A stretch of DNA of 64,000 nt from DASQPR01 sp963797605 (GCA_963797605.1 CAWCPX010000005.1:496001-560000), one strand, 5' to 3'; shown: positions 25,341-34,606, numbered from the stretch's first letter. Numbers and translations: made by a program. Notes: generated from the letters alone by a model not told the origin.

Positions 25341-26126
25341 TCAGGAACCCTCGGCCACTTCGATGTCGGCGAGCGTGTCGACGTCGAGTTCGCCGGCGAA
25401 CTCCGCCGACTCGGCTCGGGCGGCCAACGCGTCTTTGACGGCACCGATCGCCACGCCGGCCGAATAGCCCTTACGGGCCAGCATCGCGACGAGGCGGCGG
25501 AAGACGGCCTCCGGCGGCACGCCGCTCATGCTGCGCAACTTGCGATCGGCGAGGGAGCGCGCCGTGGACGCCTCGGTCTCACCGTCTACCTCGTCGAGCG
25601 CCTCGTCGACCAACTCCGGATCGACGCCGCGCTGCCGCAACTCGCTGGCCAGGGCCCGACGGGCGAGGCCACGACTGAAATGGCGGCTGTTGACCCAAGC
25701 TTTCGCGAACGCGGCATCGTCGATAAGGCCGACTTCGTCATATCGGTCGAGCACTTCGGCGGCGACGGTGTCGTCGATCTCGCGTTTGCGCAGCGCGGTG
25801 GCGAGTTCGGCGCGAGTGCGGGGGCGGAACGACAGCTGCTGCAGACAGATCTCGCGCGCCCGCTCATATGGGTCGGCAGGCGGTTTCGGGGGTGTTTCCC
25901 GGCCGGACGACTCACGGCCGGACAATCTGCCTCGGCTTCCGGGCGTGTCGCCACGCCGATAACCCCGGCCCGGCGTGTCGCCACCGGGCGTGTCGGCTGG
26001 CGTGTCCGTGCTTCCGGGCGTGTCACCGCCGTCGGGATCTCGATCAGCGGCGCCGGCAGGGCGACGGCGCGCGCGGGGCGGGGCGGCATCCCAGCCCCGG
26101 CCCGTGCGCGCGCGTCGACCAGCCAT
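25341..26126 (-). CDS. recX: RecX, modulator of RecA
   Basis: 261 residues. The RecX core of three-helix repeats starts near residue 85 (DPYERAREICLQQLSFRPRT, LRKREIDDTVAAEVLDRYDE, GLIDDAAFAKAWVNSRHFSR, GLARRALASELRQRGVDPEL) and ends with VFRRLVAMLARKGYSAGVAI. It binds in the RecA filament groove and limits RecA activity. The first about 80 residues are an unusual low-complexity extension with repeated DTPG units, absent from typical RecX. It starts 11 bases after the recA stop, so both should be cotranscribed from the recA promoter. Confidence 0.93.
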   Translation of the reverse strand: MAGRRARTGRGWDAAPPRARRRPAGAADRDPDGGDTPGSTDTPADTPGGDTPGRGYRRGDTPGSRGRLSGRESSGRETPPKPPADPYERAREICLQQLSFRPRTRAELATALRKREIDDTVAAEVLDRYDEVGLIDDAAFAKAWVNSRHFSRGLARRALASELRQRGVDPELVDEALDEVDGETEASTARSLADRKLRSMSGVPPEAVFRRLVAMLARKGYSAGVAIGAVKDALAARAESAEFAGELDVDTLADIEVAEGS

Positions 26127-26137
26127 GGCGAACGCTC

Positions 26138-27187
26138 TTAGAAGTCGACCGTGATGATGTCGCCGCTGGCGACCGCGTCGGCCGCCACCGCCGCACCGAC
26201 GCCGAGCTTCTCGAGGATCTTCTTCTCGATCTCGGCGGCGACGTCGGGGTTTTCCTTCAGGAACTTACGGGCGTTTTCCTTACCCTGACCGAGCTGGTCG
26301 CCATCGTAGGTGTACCAAGCTCCGGCCTTGCGGATGAAGCCCTGCTCGACGCCGACATCGATCAGCGAGCCTTCACGGGAGATGCCCTGACCGTAGATGA
26401 TGTCGAATTCGGCCTGCTTGAACGGCGCCGCGACCTTGTTCTTGACGACCTTGACGCGGGTGCGGTTGCCGACCGCCTCGGTGCCGTCTTTCAGGGCCTC
26501 GATGCGCCGGACGTCGAGGCGGACCGACGCGTAGAACTTCAGCGCCTTGCCACCGGTCGTGGTCTCAGGGCTGCCGAACATGACGCCGATCTTCTCGCGC
26601 AACTGGTTGATGAAGATCGCGGTGGTGTTGGTGTTGCTCAGCGCGCCGGTCACCTTGCGGAGCGCCTGGCTCATCAGCCGGGCCTGCAGACCGACGTGGC
26701 TGTCGCCCATCTCGCCCTCGATTTCGGCACGAGGCACAAGCGCGGCGACCGAGTCGATGACGACGATGTCGATCGCGCCGGAGCGGATCAGCATGTCGGT
26801 GATTTCGAGCGCCTGCTCACCCGTGTCGGGCTGCGACACGAGCAGGGCGTCGGTGTCGACACCGAGCGCGCGCGCGTAATCGGGGTCGAGCGCGTGCTCC
26901 GCGTCGATGAACGCGGCGATGCCGCCCGCTGCCTGCGCGCTGGCGACCGCGTGCAGCGCGACCGTCGTCTTACCGCTGGACTCCGGACCGTAAATCTCGA
27001 TGATGCGGCCCCTCGGCAACCCCCCGATGCCGAGGGCCACATCGAGCGCGATGGACCCGGTCGGAATCACGGCCATCGGGACCTGCGGCCGCTCACCCAG
27101 TCGCATCACCGAGCCCTTGCCGAACTGTTTGTCGATCTGCGCAAGCGCGAGGTCGAGCGCCTTGTCGCGGTCTGGCACTCCTGCCAT
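26138..27187 (-). CDS. recA: Recombinase RecA
   Basis: 349 residues, standard length, frame intact. Walker A GPESSGKT at about residues 67-74, Walker B VVIDSVAALVP, DNA-binding loop 1 and 2 regions (EIEGEMGDSHVGLQARLMSQ and GVMFGSPETTTGGKALKFYA) and a C-terminal domain. It forms filaments on single-stranded DNA, does strand exchange and triggers LexA cleavage. ATG 27187 (MAGVPDRDKALDLALAQIDK) follows GGGGTGG; the frame stays open upstream but without conserved sequence. No intein is present. Confidence 0.98.
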   Translation of the reverse strand: MAGVPDRDKALDLALAQIDKQFGKGSVMRLGERPQVPMAVIPTGSIALDVALGIGGLPRGRIIEIYGPESSGKTTVALHAVASAQAAGGIAAFIDAEHALDPDYARALGVDTDALLVSQPDTGEQALEITDMLIRSGAIDIVVIDSVAALVPRAEIEGEMGDSHVGLQARLMSQALRKVTGALSNTNTTAIFINQLREKIGVMFGSPETTTGGKALKFYASVRLDVRRIEALKDGTEAVGNRTRVKVVKNKVAAPFKQAEFDIIYGQGISREGSLIDVGVEQGFIRKAGAWYTYDGDQLGQGKENARKFLKENPDVAAEIEKKILEKLGVGAAVAADAVASGDIITVDF

Positions 27188-27322
27188 GGCTGCCACCCCT
27201 ACTGGTTTCGCGGATTTTTTCTCCGTCGAGCTCTTCACCCGGCACACGCTAGAGCGTGGGTGCGACAGAATGCATCTCGCCGGGCCAAGCGTTGTGGATA
27301 ACGCCGCCATGTGGACAATACC

Positions 27323-27336
27323 CGTACACGTGTACG
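27323..27336. promoter_or_regulatory. SOS-type palindrome in the recA promoter
   Basis: CGTACACGTGTACG is a perfect palindrome with CGTAC-N4-GTACG geometry, the same variant as the box at 10683-10698. On the minus strand it falls in the 16-base spacer of a plausible promoter, TTGCGT at -35 and TATTGT at -10, about 140 bases upstream of recA. LexA binding there would block transcription. A TCGAAC half-site lies just beyond at 27344-27349. Confidence 0.6.
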
Positions 27337-27364
27337 ACGCAAGTCGAACACGCGGAACGGCAGC

Positions 27365-27565
27365 TCAACGGAGGGCCAGCGGCACCCGATCGGGGAAGGC
27401 CGCGACCACCGCACGCCAGATGGTGACGGTCGGAACGCCAGCGAGAAATGCCTGATCAACGGTGCGGCCATTCAACTCGGCCAATACTTGATCGGCCGCC
27501 ACGCTCGCGGCATAGTCGTGGCCGAACACGGTCTCGAGACGGCTCCAGAAATCTGTCAATCGCAC
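27365..27565 (-). CDS. DUF3046 family small protein
   Basis: 66 residues: MRLTDFWSRLETVFGHDYAA, VLAELNGRTVDQAFLAGVPT and VWRAV-type ending TIWRAVVAAFPDRVPLALR. This is the DUF3046 family, whose gene is found just upstream of recA across actinobacteria. The function is unknown. It reads in the same direction as recA, but the recA operator lies between them. Confidence 0.88.
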   Translation of the reverse strand: MRLTDFWSRLETVFGHDYAASVAADQVLAELNGRTVDQAFLAGVPTVTIWRAVVAAFPDRVPLALR

Positions 27566-27624
27566 GTGACGATCCTACGTTCTCCATCGCGCATCGACCC
27601 GTCACGCGATCACCACGCCCCTTA

Positions 27625-28933
27625 TCACCACGTGCCGATCGAGGGCGCGGACCGGCCGGGTTCGGTGACGGCTCGCCGCACCGCGTCGGCCAGCGGCTCC
27701 ATGTCGGCGAGCGACAACCGGCTCACCGTGATCCGCAGCGCCGACGGCGAGGCCAGACGATAGAGCGCGCCGGGCGCCACGGCATAACCCTCATCACGCA
27801 GGCGGGCCACGGCAACAGTCTCGTCGGGCACCCGGACCCACACGTTGATGCCGGTGCGCCCGGTGACCTCCAGGCCGCGGGCGGTCAGCGCGGCCACGAG
27901 CGCTTCCCGCCGGGCCTCGTAGGAATCACGCGCCTCGGCCACCAACTCGGCGGTCGCCGGAGCCGTCCACAGCGCCACGACCAGCCGCTGCAGGATCGTC
28001 GACACCCAACCGGTGCCGAGTTGCTGCCGCCCTTCGAGGCGCGCGATCGTCTCCCGGTCACCGGCGATCACGGCCAGCCGCAGGTCCGGGCCGTAGGGCT
28101 TGCTCACCGAACGCACGAACGCCCAGCTCCGGGTCGCTCCGGCCAGCGCGTGCAACGGCTCGACCGAGAGTTGCGCGGCGTGATCGTCTTCGATCAACAG
28201 CAGGTCCGGGTGCTCGGCCAGGATCGACCGGAGCGCGGCGGCCCGAGCCGATGTCACGGCCGCTCCCGTCGGGTTCTGGGCTCGGGAGGTGACGATCAGA
28301 GCGCGTACCCCGGAAGTGATCGCCGCTCTTAAGCCCTGTGGGGTTGGTCCTTCGTCGTCGACCGGCATCGGCTGCGCGCGCAACCCGAGCGCGGCCAGCA
28401 GATCGAGCAGGTTGGCCCAGCCCGGATCTTCGACGGCCACCCGGTCACCGGCCGACAGATGCGCTCCGAGCAGGCGTTCGATCGAGTCGAGCGCGCCACC
28501 GGCAATCGCCAGCGCGGCGTCGTCGACCGGCAGGCCGTCACGGGCGAAGCCGGCACGGGCCAGATCACGAAGGTCGGGACCGGACGCCGGGAGCGCGGGC
28601 AGCGACGGCAGGAGGCGCGCGTCGGGCTCGCGCGGTTGACAGATCTACGACACCGGACGGTACGGGTAGCCGCCGCGAAACCCGCTGGCCCACGACGGCC
28701 GGGCGGTGCCGCACCCGGGTCCCGTTGCGGCCGGCCGTCTCGACGATGCCACGCTGCCGTAAGCCCTGGTAGGCGGCGGCCACGGTGGCCGGACTGACGC
28801 CGAGATCACTCGCGAGGGCGCGCACCGGCGGCAGCGCGTCGCCGGCGGCGAGCGCGCCCGACCGCACGTGGGACTCGACACTGGCCGAGATCTCGGTGGC
28901 CGTTGATCCGGTGAACTGATAACGTACTGGCAC
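27625..28933 (-). CDS. MocR-type regulator: GntR helix-turn-helix fused to aminotransferase domain (one apparent frameshift)
   Basis: About 435 residues. N-terminal GntR winged helix (ALPPVRALASDLGVSPATVA, YQGLRQRGIVETAGRNGTRV) and a fold-type I aminotransferase domain with the PLP-binding lysine in FVRSVSKPYGPDLRL. MocR proteins use PLP or amine adducts as ligands and often control vitamin B6 or amine genes. One extra C near 28637 breaks the frame in the linker; removal restores DLSTAEPDARLLPSLPALP. GTG start 28933. It is divergent from the PNPOx-like gene, its likely target, with a near-palindrome between them. Confidence 0.87.
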
Positions 28934-28943
28934 AATTTTCAGA

Positions 28944-28957
28944 TTGTACTAGAACAA
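28944..28957. promoter_or_regulatory. Candidate MocR operator in the divergent promoter
   Basis: TTGTACTAGAACAA is palindromic around CTAG except for one base pair, in an AT-rich island 11 bases from the MocR start and 13 from the PNPOx-like start. Position and symmetry suggest autoregulation and control of both genes. Confidence 0.5.
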
Positions 28958-28970
28958 AGGCTGTGGCGCT

Positions 28971-30231
28971 ATGACCTACCCCGTGACCGCCCGGACAACG
29001 CCCGCCCGCTATCCCGAGCGGGCCACCTACGACCGCGTCGCCGCACACGAACTGCTGGATGAGGCGTACGTGTGCCATCTTGGTTTCGTCGTCGACGGCC
29101 AGCCGCGCATCCTGCCGACGCTGTTCGTCCGCGTGGCCGACACGATTTACCTGCACGGCTCCACGGCCGCGACACCGCTGCTGGCCGCGCGCGGGCCCGC
29201 GGGGCTGCCGGTGACCGTCGCCGTCACATCGATCGACGCGCTGGTCATGGCCCGGTCACAGTTTCACCACAGCGCCAACTACCGGTCGCTGGTCGCGCAC
29301 GGCGTCGCCACCCTCGTCACCGACGAGACCGCGAAACGCACCGCGATGACCGCCCTGGTGGAGAAGGTCGGTCCGGGCCGCTCCACGCACACGCGCCCGC
29401 CGACCGCGCGGGAGTTGGCCGCGACCGCCGTGCTCGCGATGCCGCTGACCGAGGTCTCGGTGAAGCGCCGCACCGGCGGCGTGGGCGACGACGAGGCCGA
29501 CATGGCGCTTCCCTACTGGGCCGGCGTGGTGCCGCTGCGGACCGCCCAGGGCTACGCCGAGACCGCGCCCGACGTGCTGGTGCCGCCGCCGGCCTACGTG
29601 CGCACGCGACCCGCGTGGCTGGAACGGCCGGACGTTGCGCGGCACCCACGTCGTGCTGTCGGCGCTGCGGCCCGAGGACGCGATCGAACTGCTGCCGGTG
29701 TACGCGGACGAGGAGGTCGCGCGGCATCTGACGGTGCCACGGCCGCTCGACGCCGCCGGGGCCACGAAGATGGTCGACGACGCGCTGGCCCAGCACGCGG
29801 CAGGCGAGCGCACGCCGTGGATCATCCGCGACGCGGTCACCGGTGAGGCGATCGGCACCACCTCCTATTACGGCTTCAGCGCGGCGTTCGAGACCGTCGG
29901 GATCGGACACACGCAGGTCGCCCGGTCCCGCTGGCGAACGGCGGTCAACACGGAGGCGAAGCTGCTGCTCATGACGCGCGCGTTCGAGACGCTGGGCCTC
30001 GGCCGGGTCGAGTGGCACACCGACATCCGCAACGAACGCTCGCAGGCGGCGATCGCGCGGCTCGGCGCGACCCGCGAAGGCGTGTTCCAGCGGCACAAAC
30101 GGCGGGCCGACGGCACGTGGCGCGACACCGTGCAGTTCGCGATGACGGTCGACGAGTGGCCGGCGGCGCGAAACCGCTTGGTCGCACGGCTCGCCGCCGG
30201 TGAGAATGGTGCCCATGCTGGGAATCACTAA
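28971..30231 (+). CDS. Fused pyridoxamine-phosphate-oxidase-like / GNAT acetyltransferase protein (one apparent frameshift)
   Basis: About 419 residues. Residues 1-215 form an FMN-binding split barrel of the PNPOx-like/NimA type (HELLDEAYVCHLGFVVDGQP, RILPTLFVRVADTIYLHGST, YRSLVAHGVATLV). Residues 220-419 form a RimJ/RimL-type GNAT acetyltransferase (GTHVVLSALRPEDAIELLPV, GTTSYYGFSAAFETVGIGHT, WHTDIRNERSQAAIARLGAT). An extra G near 29627 separates them; without it ERP-TLRGTHVVL is one chain, and such two-domain fusions are known in actinobacteria. Two separate genes remain possible. The divergent MocR regulator suggests a link with PLP-related metabolites. Confidence 0.78.
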
Positions 30232-30871
30232 TGTGTGGACGTACGTCATCGGCACGCTTCTGATCGTGCTGCTGCCGGGGCCCAACTCGATGTTCGTGCT
30301 GTCCACAGCGGCCCGGCGTGGTGTGCGCATCGGCTATCGCGCGGCGTGCGGTGTCTTCATCGGCGACGCCGTCATCATGATCCTGTCGGCGTCCGGCGTG
30401 GCGGCGCTGCTGCAGGCCGAGCCGCTGCTGTTCGACGTCGTGAAGTACGCCGGCGCCGCCTACCTCTGCTACATCGGCTACGGGCTGCTGCGCGGTGCGT
30501 GGAAACGGCGCAGTGCCGCGCCCGCCGAGCAGGTCCCGGCCGAGGTTCCGGCGGCCGCCGTCCCGGAGCGGAACCCGTTTCGCCGCGCGCTGGGCATCAG
30601 CCTGCTGAACCCGAAGGCGATCCTGTTCTTCGTGTCGTTCTTCATCCAGTTCGTCAGCCCGTCGTACGCCTACCCCGAGCTGTCCTTCCTGATCCTGGGC
30701 ACGATCGCGGAGGTGTTCAGCTTCCTCTACCTGACGACGCTGATCTTCGCCGGCAGCTACCTGGCGGCGCAGTTCCGGGCGCGCCGGAAGCTCGCTCGTG
30801 GCCTGACGACCGGGGTGGCGGCCGTGTTCATCGGGTTCGCGGTGCGGCTGGCGACGGCATCGATGTCCTGA
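30206..30871 (+). CDS. LysE/RhtB-family amino acid exporter (LeuE-like)
   Basis: About 221 residues with six predicted membrane helices. The N-terminus MLGITNVWTYVIGTLLIVLL with PGPNSMFVLSTAARRG is the family signature (PGP motif in the first helix), and GISLLNPKAILFFVSFF is the conserved fourth-helix region. LeuE-type proteins export leucine or similar residues by proton exchange. ATG 30206 was used; ATG 30215 begins the conserved part and may be the true start. It overlaps the end of the PNPOx-GNAT gene by 26 bases, so translation is probably coupled. Confidence 0.87.
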   Translation: MVPMLGITNVWTYVIGTLLIVLLPGPNSMFVLSTAARRGVRIGYRAACGVFIGDAVIMILSASGVAALLQAEPLLFDVVKYAGAAYLCYIGYGLLRGAWKRRSAAPAEQVPAEVPAAAVPERNPFRRALGISLLNPKAILFFVSFFIQFVSPSYAYPELSFLILGTIAEVFSFLYLTTLIFAGSYLAAQFRARRKLARGLTTGVAAVFIGFAVRLATASMS

Positions 30872-30985
30872 CCGTCTTTTCCACATCGGCGCGATATCCA
30901 CAGGCGTAGCCATCGGTCTTCCCCGGGATCGTACGGGTGTTCTACGTTGCTTCCGTCGGATCGGAAGCGACGGGGAGGCACTGAT

Positions 30986-31489
30986 ATGAATCTGCGGGAC
31001 AAGGCATGGCTCGACCAGGAAGACGCCCACGTCACGACGCTCGTGCGCACGTTCGGATGGGCGGTGCAATACGTCGGCGGCGATGTCTGCTCCGCACCGG
31101 AATGCGACTGTCCGAGGGAGGGCGCGCCCGCCTTCGCGTACACCGTCGGGCTGTTCGGCTTCGGTCATCCCGAGTTGCTGATCCTGGGCGTGACGCACCA
31201 GACCGCGATGGGCGTGCTCAACAACCTCGGCGACCGCGTGAAGGCCGGTGAGGTGCTGGTGGCGGGGCAACTCGTCACGTTCACCCAATGGCCGCACCGG
31301 ATCATCCCCGAACGGGTGCCCAACCCGCAGGAGATCGTGTTCGGGGCAAACCGCTTCTATCGCAAGCGCGACACCGAATCGGTGCCGGTGCTGCAGCTCA
31401 GCTATGACGACACCGCCGGCCGGTTCCCGTGGGAGCCCGGTTATCAAGCTCCGGAACTGCAACCGAGGCCGGGCGACTTCCGGGCCTGA
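30986..31489 (+). CDS. DUF4262 domain protein
   Basis: 167 residues. DUF4262 features: a cysteine pair in DVCSAPECDCPREG, then FAYTVGLFGFGHPELLILGV and VPVLQLSYDDTAGRFPWEPG near the end. The family has no known function. The ATG at 30986 is preceded by GGGAGG at 8 bases, a strong site; an upstream TTG start is unlikely. It sits alone between the exporter and the convergent two-component system. Confidence 0.87.
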   Translation: MNLRDKAWLDQEDAHVTTLVRTFGWAVQYVGGDVCSAPECDCPREGAPAFAYTVGLFGFGHPELLILGVTHQTAMGVLNNLGDRVKAGEVLVAGQLVTFTQWPHRIIPERVPNPQEIVFGANRFYRKRDTESVPVLQLSYDDTAGRFPWEPGYQAPELQPRPGDFRA

Positions 31490-31549
31490 CGGCACGCGGT
31501 CTTCAACGGACGGCAGACGAGCGGACGCGGGGGCAGGGGTGGGGACATG

Positions 31550-32236
31550 TCAGGCCGGGTTGCCGAGGCCGTGGCGGTAGGCGTACTGCACGGCTTGTGC
31601 TCGATCGCGCACGCCCGTCTTCGCGAACAGCCGGTTGATATGGGATTTCACGGTCGCCTCGCTCAGGTAGAGCGCCGACGCGATCTCCCGGTTCGACAGG
31701 CCGGTCGCGATCAACGACAGCACCTCCGCTTCGCGGGGCGTCAGGCCATCGGGAAACGCCGTCGATGTCGCCGGAGCCGTGGCGGCCGCGGCGCCCTGGG
31801 CCGCGGCCAGCAACCGCTGCTGCACCTGCGGGTCCATGATCGCCTGACCGGCCGCGGCGGCCCGGATGGCGGCGGCGATCTGGGCCCGGCCGGCGTCCTT
31901 GGTGAGATAGCCCAGGGCGCCGGCCCGGAGCGCCGCCAAGATATCGGCCTCTTCGGCATAGGTAGTGAGCACGACGACGGCCGTTTCCGCATGGGCGGCG
32001 CGGATCCGGGCGGTCGCGGCGACGCCGTCGCAGCGGGGCATGCGCAGGTCCATCAGCACGACGTCGGCACCGTGCGCGTCGACGAGGCGCGCCGCTTCGT
32101 CACCGTCGGCGGCGGCGCCCACCACCTCGATGTCGTCGAGCAGACCGAGCAGGAGTTCGAGACCTTCGCGGACGGCGGTCTGATCGTCGGCCACGACGAC
32201 CCGGATCCGCTTCGGGTGACCGTGCCGCTCGCTCAT
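31550..32236 (-). CDS. NarL/LuxR-family response regulator
   Basis: 228 residues. Receiver domain with the acidic pair in VVVADDQTAVREGLELLL, phosphoacceptor Asp63 in DVVLMDLRMPRCD and the lysine of YLTKDAGRAQ; C-terminal LuxR helix-turn-helix (LTPREAEVLSLIATGLSNRE, LYLSEATVKSHINRLFAKTG). Its ATG overlaps the TGA of the histidine kinase gene (32233-32236), so kinase and regulator are cognate. The signal and targets are unknown. Confidence 0.94.
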   Translation of the reverse strand: MSERHGHPKRIRVVVADDQTAVREGLELLLGLLDDIEVVGAAADGDEAARLVDAHGADVVLMDLRMPRCDGVAATARIRAAHAETAVVVLTTYAEEADILAALRAGALGYLTKDAGRAQIAAAIRAAAAGQAIMDPQVQQRLLAAAQGAAAATAPATSTAFPDGLTPREAEVLSLIATGLSNREIASALYLSEATVKSHINRLFAKTGVRDRAQAVQYAYRHGLGNPA

Positions 32237-33354
32237 TCCGGAATCCTCACATCGACCCGCCAACCATGATCGTGAGGGCCTGCCGTGATCGTGCCGCCGG
32301 CGAGTTCCGCGCGCTCGCGCAGCCCGGTAAGACCGTACCCGCCGCCGGTGTCCGCCAATGGCCGATGCTCACCGCCACCGCCATCGTTCGTGATCACGAG
32401 TTCCACCGCTCGCGGTCCGTAGTGGAGTTCCACCTCGACGGCCGCGCCGGGCGCGTGTTTGCGCACGTTCGTGATCGCTTCCTGGGCCGTGCGGTAGAGC
32501 GCGAGCGCGACGTCGGGCCGCAGATCGCGCGGCACCCCGTCGAGGCTCACCGTCGCCACCGCCCCGAAATCCGCCTGATAGGAATTCGCCAGCGCGGGCA
32601 GCAGATCCGGCAACGGCAACGTCCCACCCCGCAGCGCCTCGATGGCGCGCCGCGTCTCGGTCAAGCCCTCACGCGCGAGCTGGCCGGCCCGGAGCACCGA
32701 CGTGCGCGCCTGCTCGGTGCGACCCGATTCCAGCAAGGCGTCGGCCGTCTCCAACTGCACGGTCAGCGCGCCCAGCGAATGCGCGAGCACGTCGTGGATC
32801 TCGCGGGCGACCCGCGCGCGTTCGTCGAGCGCGGCCGACCGGGCGTGTTCCTCGCGCGCGCTCTGAGCCTGGGCGACGAGTTCCAGACCCTGTCGCCGCA
32901 CGAGGCCGAGCAGCACCGCTCCGGCGAAGGCGGCCGGCCCGACCGCCAGCACGACGGCGGAGTGACCGAGAGCGAGGTGGCCGAAGTCGTACACGACCGA
33001 CATGCCGACGGCGAACGCTATCGACGCCGGCAGGTTCCACCGGACAATCGCGTTCGCCACCGGGAACGCCGCGAACGCGACCGCACCCGACGTCGGATCG
33101 AGGAAGCTCAGCACGGTCCCGATGGCGGCGGTGGCCCAGAGCGTCGCCGTCAACAGGTGTCCGTCCGGCCACTGGAAGATCCAGGGAATCCGGGCCAGGA
33201 TGTACGCCACGGTCAAGATCGCCGTTGCTGTCCCGACGCCCGTCCACGGGTACGGCTTCGTGAGCACCACCGATCCACCGATGACGCCGAGCACGAGCAG
33301 AGCCCGGGTGCGATGCCACCAGACGGGCTGTACGGGGTCCGCCCACATCACCAC
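32233..33354 (-). CDS. Membrane sensor histidine kinase, HisKA_3 (NarX/DesK) type
   Basis: 373 residues. Five or six membrane helices in the first 150 residues without a large extracellular loop, then the HisKA_3 dimerisation domain with His187 in REIHDVLAHSLGALTVQLET, N-box EAITNVRKHAPG and G-box GGGYGLTGLRER. Membrane-buried sensing of this kind often detects envelope or membrane state. Start is uncertain among GTG 33354, GTG 33351 and ATG 33348. It is first gene of the two-gene operon with the response regulator. Confidence 0.93.
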   Translation of the reverse strand: MVMWADPVQPVWWHRTRALLVLGVIGGSVVLTKPYPWTGVGTATAILTVAYILARIPWIFQWPDGHLLTATLWATAAIGTVLSFLDPTSGAVAFAAFPVANAIVRWNLPASIAFAVGMSVVYDFGHLALGHSAVVLAVGPAAFAGAVLLGLVRRQGLELVAQAQSAREEHARSAALDERARVAREIHDVLAHSLGALTVQLETADALLESGRTEQARTSVLRAGQLAREGLTETRRAIEALRGGTLPLPDLLPALANSYQADFGAVATVSLDGVPRDLRPDVALALYRTAQEAITNVRKHAPGAAVEVELHYGPRAVELVITNDGGGGEHRPLADTGGGYGLTGLRERAELAGGTITAGPHDHGWRVDVRIPE

Positions 33355-33982
33355 GGTGTCAGTCTTCCGGAGGTCGTGATCGTGTCAATGTTCACCATGA
33401 GCGACACAGGGAATCCGACATAGTGGCGTCGGTGAATATCAACCATGGCCAGTTACACGTCAGTAACAACCCGTACGCCCAATATGAGTGTCTTGACCTG
33501 CATCGATTCGCCCGTCTGTGGATCTAAACCGACCATCTGGACATCATTGGCCGATGATTCGGTCATTTCCTACCAACCCGGTGGCGGCAACTGGCCATCG
33601 ACCGGCCGCGTTTCGGACGATGCCTCGGGGGTAACCACGCGGTTACGCTCTGGAAGTTTTCTCCAGGAGAAACTCCCCTCACGTTTCCAACGTGACAACT
33701 CCATACGCGTGCCACTGCCGGTTCCCCGGAACTCGCCGGCACTCTCCCCACTCCGCCGACCGTCGCCAGGCCTCGCCATATGCCCCGCCCATATGAGCCC
33801 CGCCGGCCCGGCCCGAGCGCGAGACGAGTGCTCCACCCCCAGACAGCACCGCACCTCCGCCAGAGAGCCGTTAGCGCGGCTTGACGGAGGTGCGGCACAT
33901 CGCCAACCCCTGGCATCAGCCGCCACGGGAAGGTTTGACCTGGGCGCCTCGCGGTGCCCACTCCACGGAGGAGAAATACATC
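33355..33982. promoter_or_regulatory. 628-base intergenic region with two operator-like inverted repeats
   Basis: No protein gene is supported here. Two perfect inverted repeats stand out: GTAACC-N4-GGTTAC at 33631-33646 and TCACGTT-N3-AACGTGA at 33679-33695. They lie 290-350 bases upstream of the small membrane protein gene and 280-340 bases from the kinase start, so either gene could be controlled. The binding proteins are unknown. Confidence 0.45.
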
Positions 33983-34441
33983 ATGTCTCAGCACTACGCC
34001 CCCACGCCAGTCGTGTACGGCCGAAAGCGGCCCAATCAGCGGACGTCCTGGCTCGTTGGTGCGGCGGTCGTCGTTGTTGTCGGAATCGCAGGCTGCATCG
34101 CCGGCGCGACCCTTCTCGACAACAGTTCCAAGACCTCCAGCGAGACGCTGAAAGCCCAGCAGGCACAGGCACTTGCCGATGTCAAGCTCACTAAGTGCGG
34201 CGTCGACACGGGTACGGGTTGGCCGAAAGCCACCCTCGCGGTCCTCAACCACGGTGCGGATAAGGCTTCGTACCTGATCACGATCGCCTTCCAAAGCGAC
34301 GACGGCGCGACGCAATACGATTCCGCGCCGACAAGCGTCCAAGATCTGTCACCAGGGCAGCAGGCGACGACCGTGGCTGAGGGACTCGCTGCCGCGCCCC
34401 GCACCTTCACATGCGAGATCGCGAGCGTTCATCGCATGTGA
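33983..34441 (+). CDS. Small membrane-anchored protein, FxLYD-like ectodomain
   Basis: 152 residues: a short cytoplasmic Tyr/Pro-containing N-terminus, one transmembrane helix (SWLVGAAVVVVVGIAGCIAG) and an extracytoplasmic beta-sandwich-like domain of about 95 residues with two cysteines (TKCGVDTG and FTCEIASV) that could form a disulfide. The strand pattern (GWPKATLAVLNHGADKASYL, LSPGQQATTVAEG) resembles FxLYD-type domains common in actinobacterial surface proteins. The ATG has GGAGGAG upstream. A strong terminator follows. The role is unknown. Confidence 0.75.
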   Translation: MSQHYAPTPVVYGRKRPNQRTSWLVGAAVVVVVGIAGCIAGATLLDNSSKTSSETLKAQQAQALADVKLTKCGVDTGTGWPKATLAVLNHGADKASYLITIAFQSDDGATQYDSAPTSVQDLSPGQQATTVAEGLAAAPRTFTCEIASVHRM

Positions 34442-34450
34442 CCGTGTGCT

Positions 34451-34490
34451 GAAGCGCCTCGGTCCTTCCGGCGGGGGGCCGAGGCGCTTC
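34451..34490 (+). terminator. Strong hairpin terminator
   Basis: GAAGCGCCTCGG (34451-34462) pairs perfectly with CCGAGGCGCTTC (34479-34490), 10 bases after the stop codon of the small membrane protein gene. The stem is 12 pairs with a 16-base GC-rich loop and a short CCCCTCTTG tail. Confidence 0.85.
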
Positions 34491-34606
34491 ACCCCTCTTG
34501 CGAATTCAGTCGATAGGGCCCGGCGGGGCCGCGGCGAGGCGTGCCGCGCTTATCGACGCCCATTTGTCCGGCTGAGGCCATATCAGCAGCCCAACGGGGG
34601 GTTGCC

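Noticed and set aside
28600..28660. Programmed ribosomal frameshifting as the cause of broken frames
   Set aside because: No slippery heptamer or downstream structure is shared among sites, and changes occur many times in single genes such as thyX and pepN.
33445..34194. Long open frames in the gap before the small membrane protein
   Set aside because: No recognisable domain, Ser/Arg-rich composition, overlap a better-supported gene start with a strong ribosome site.
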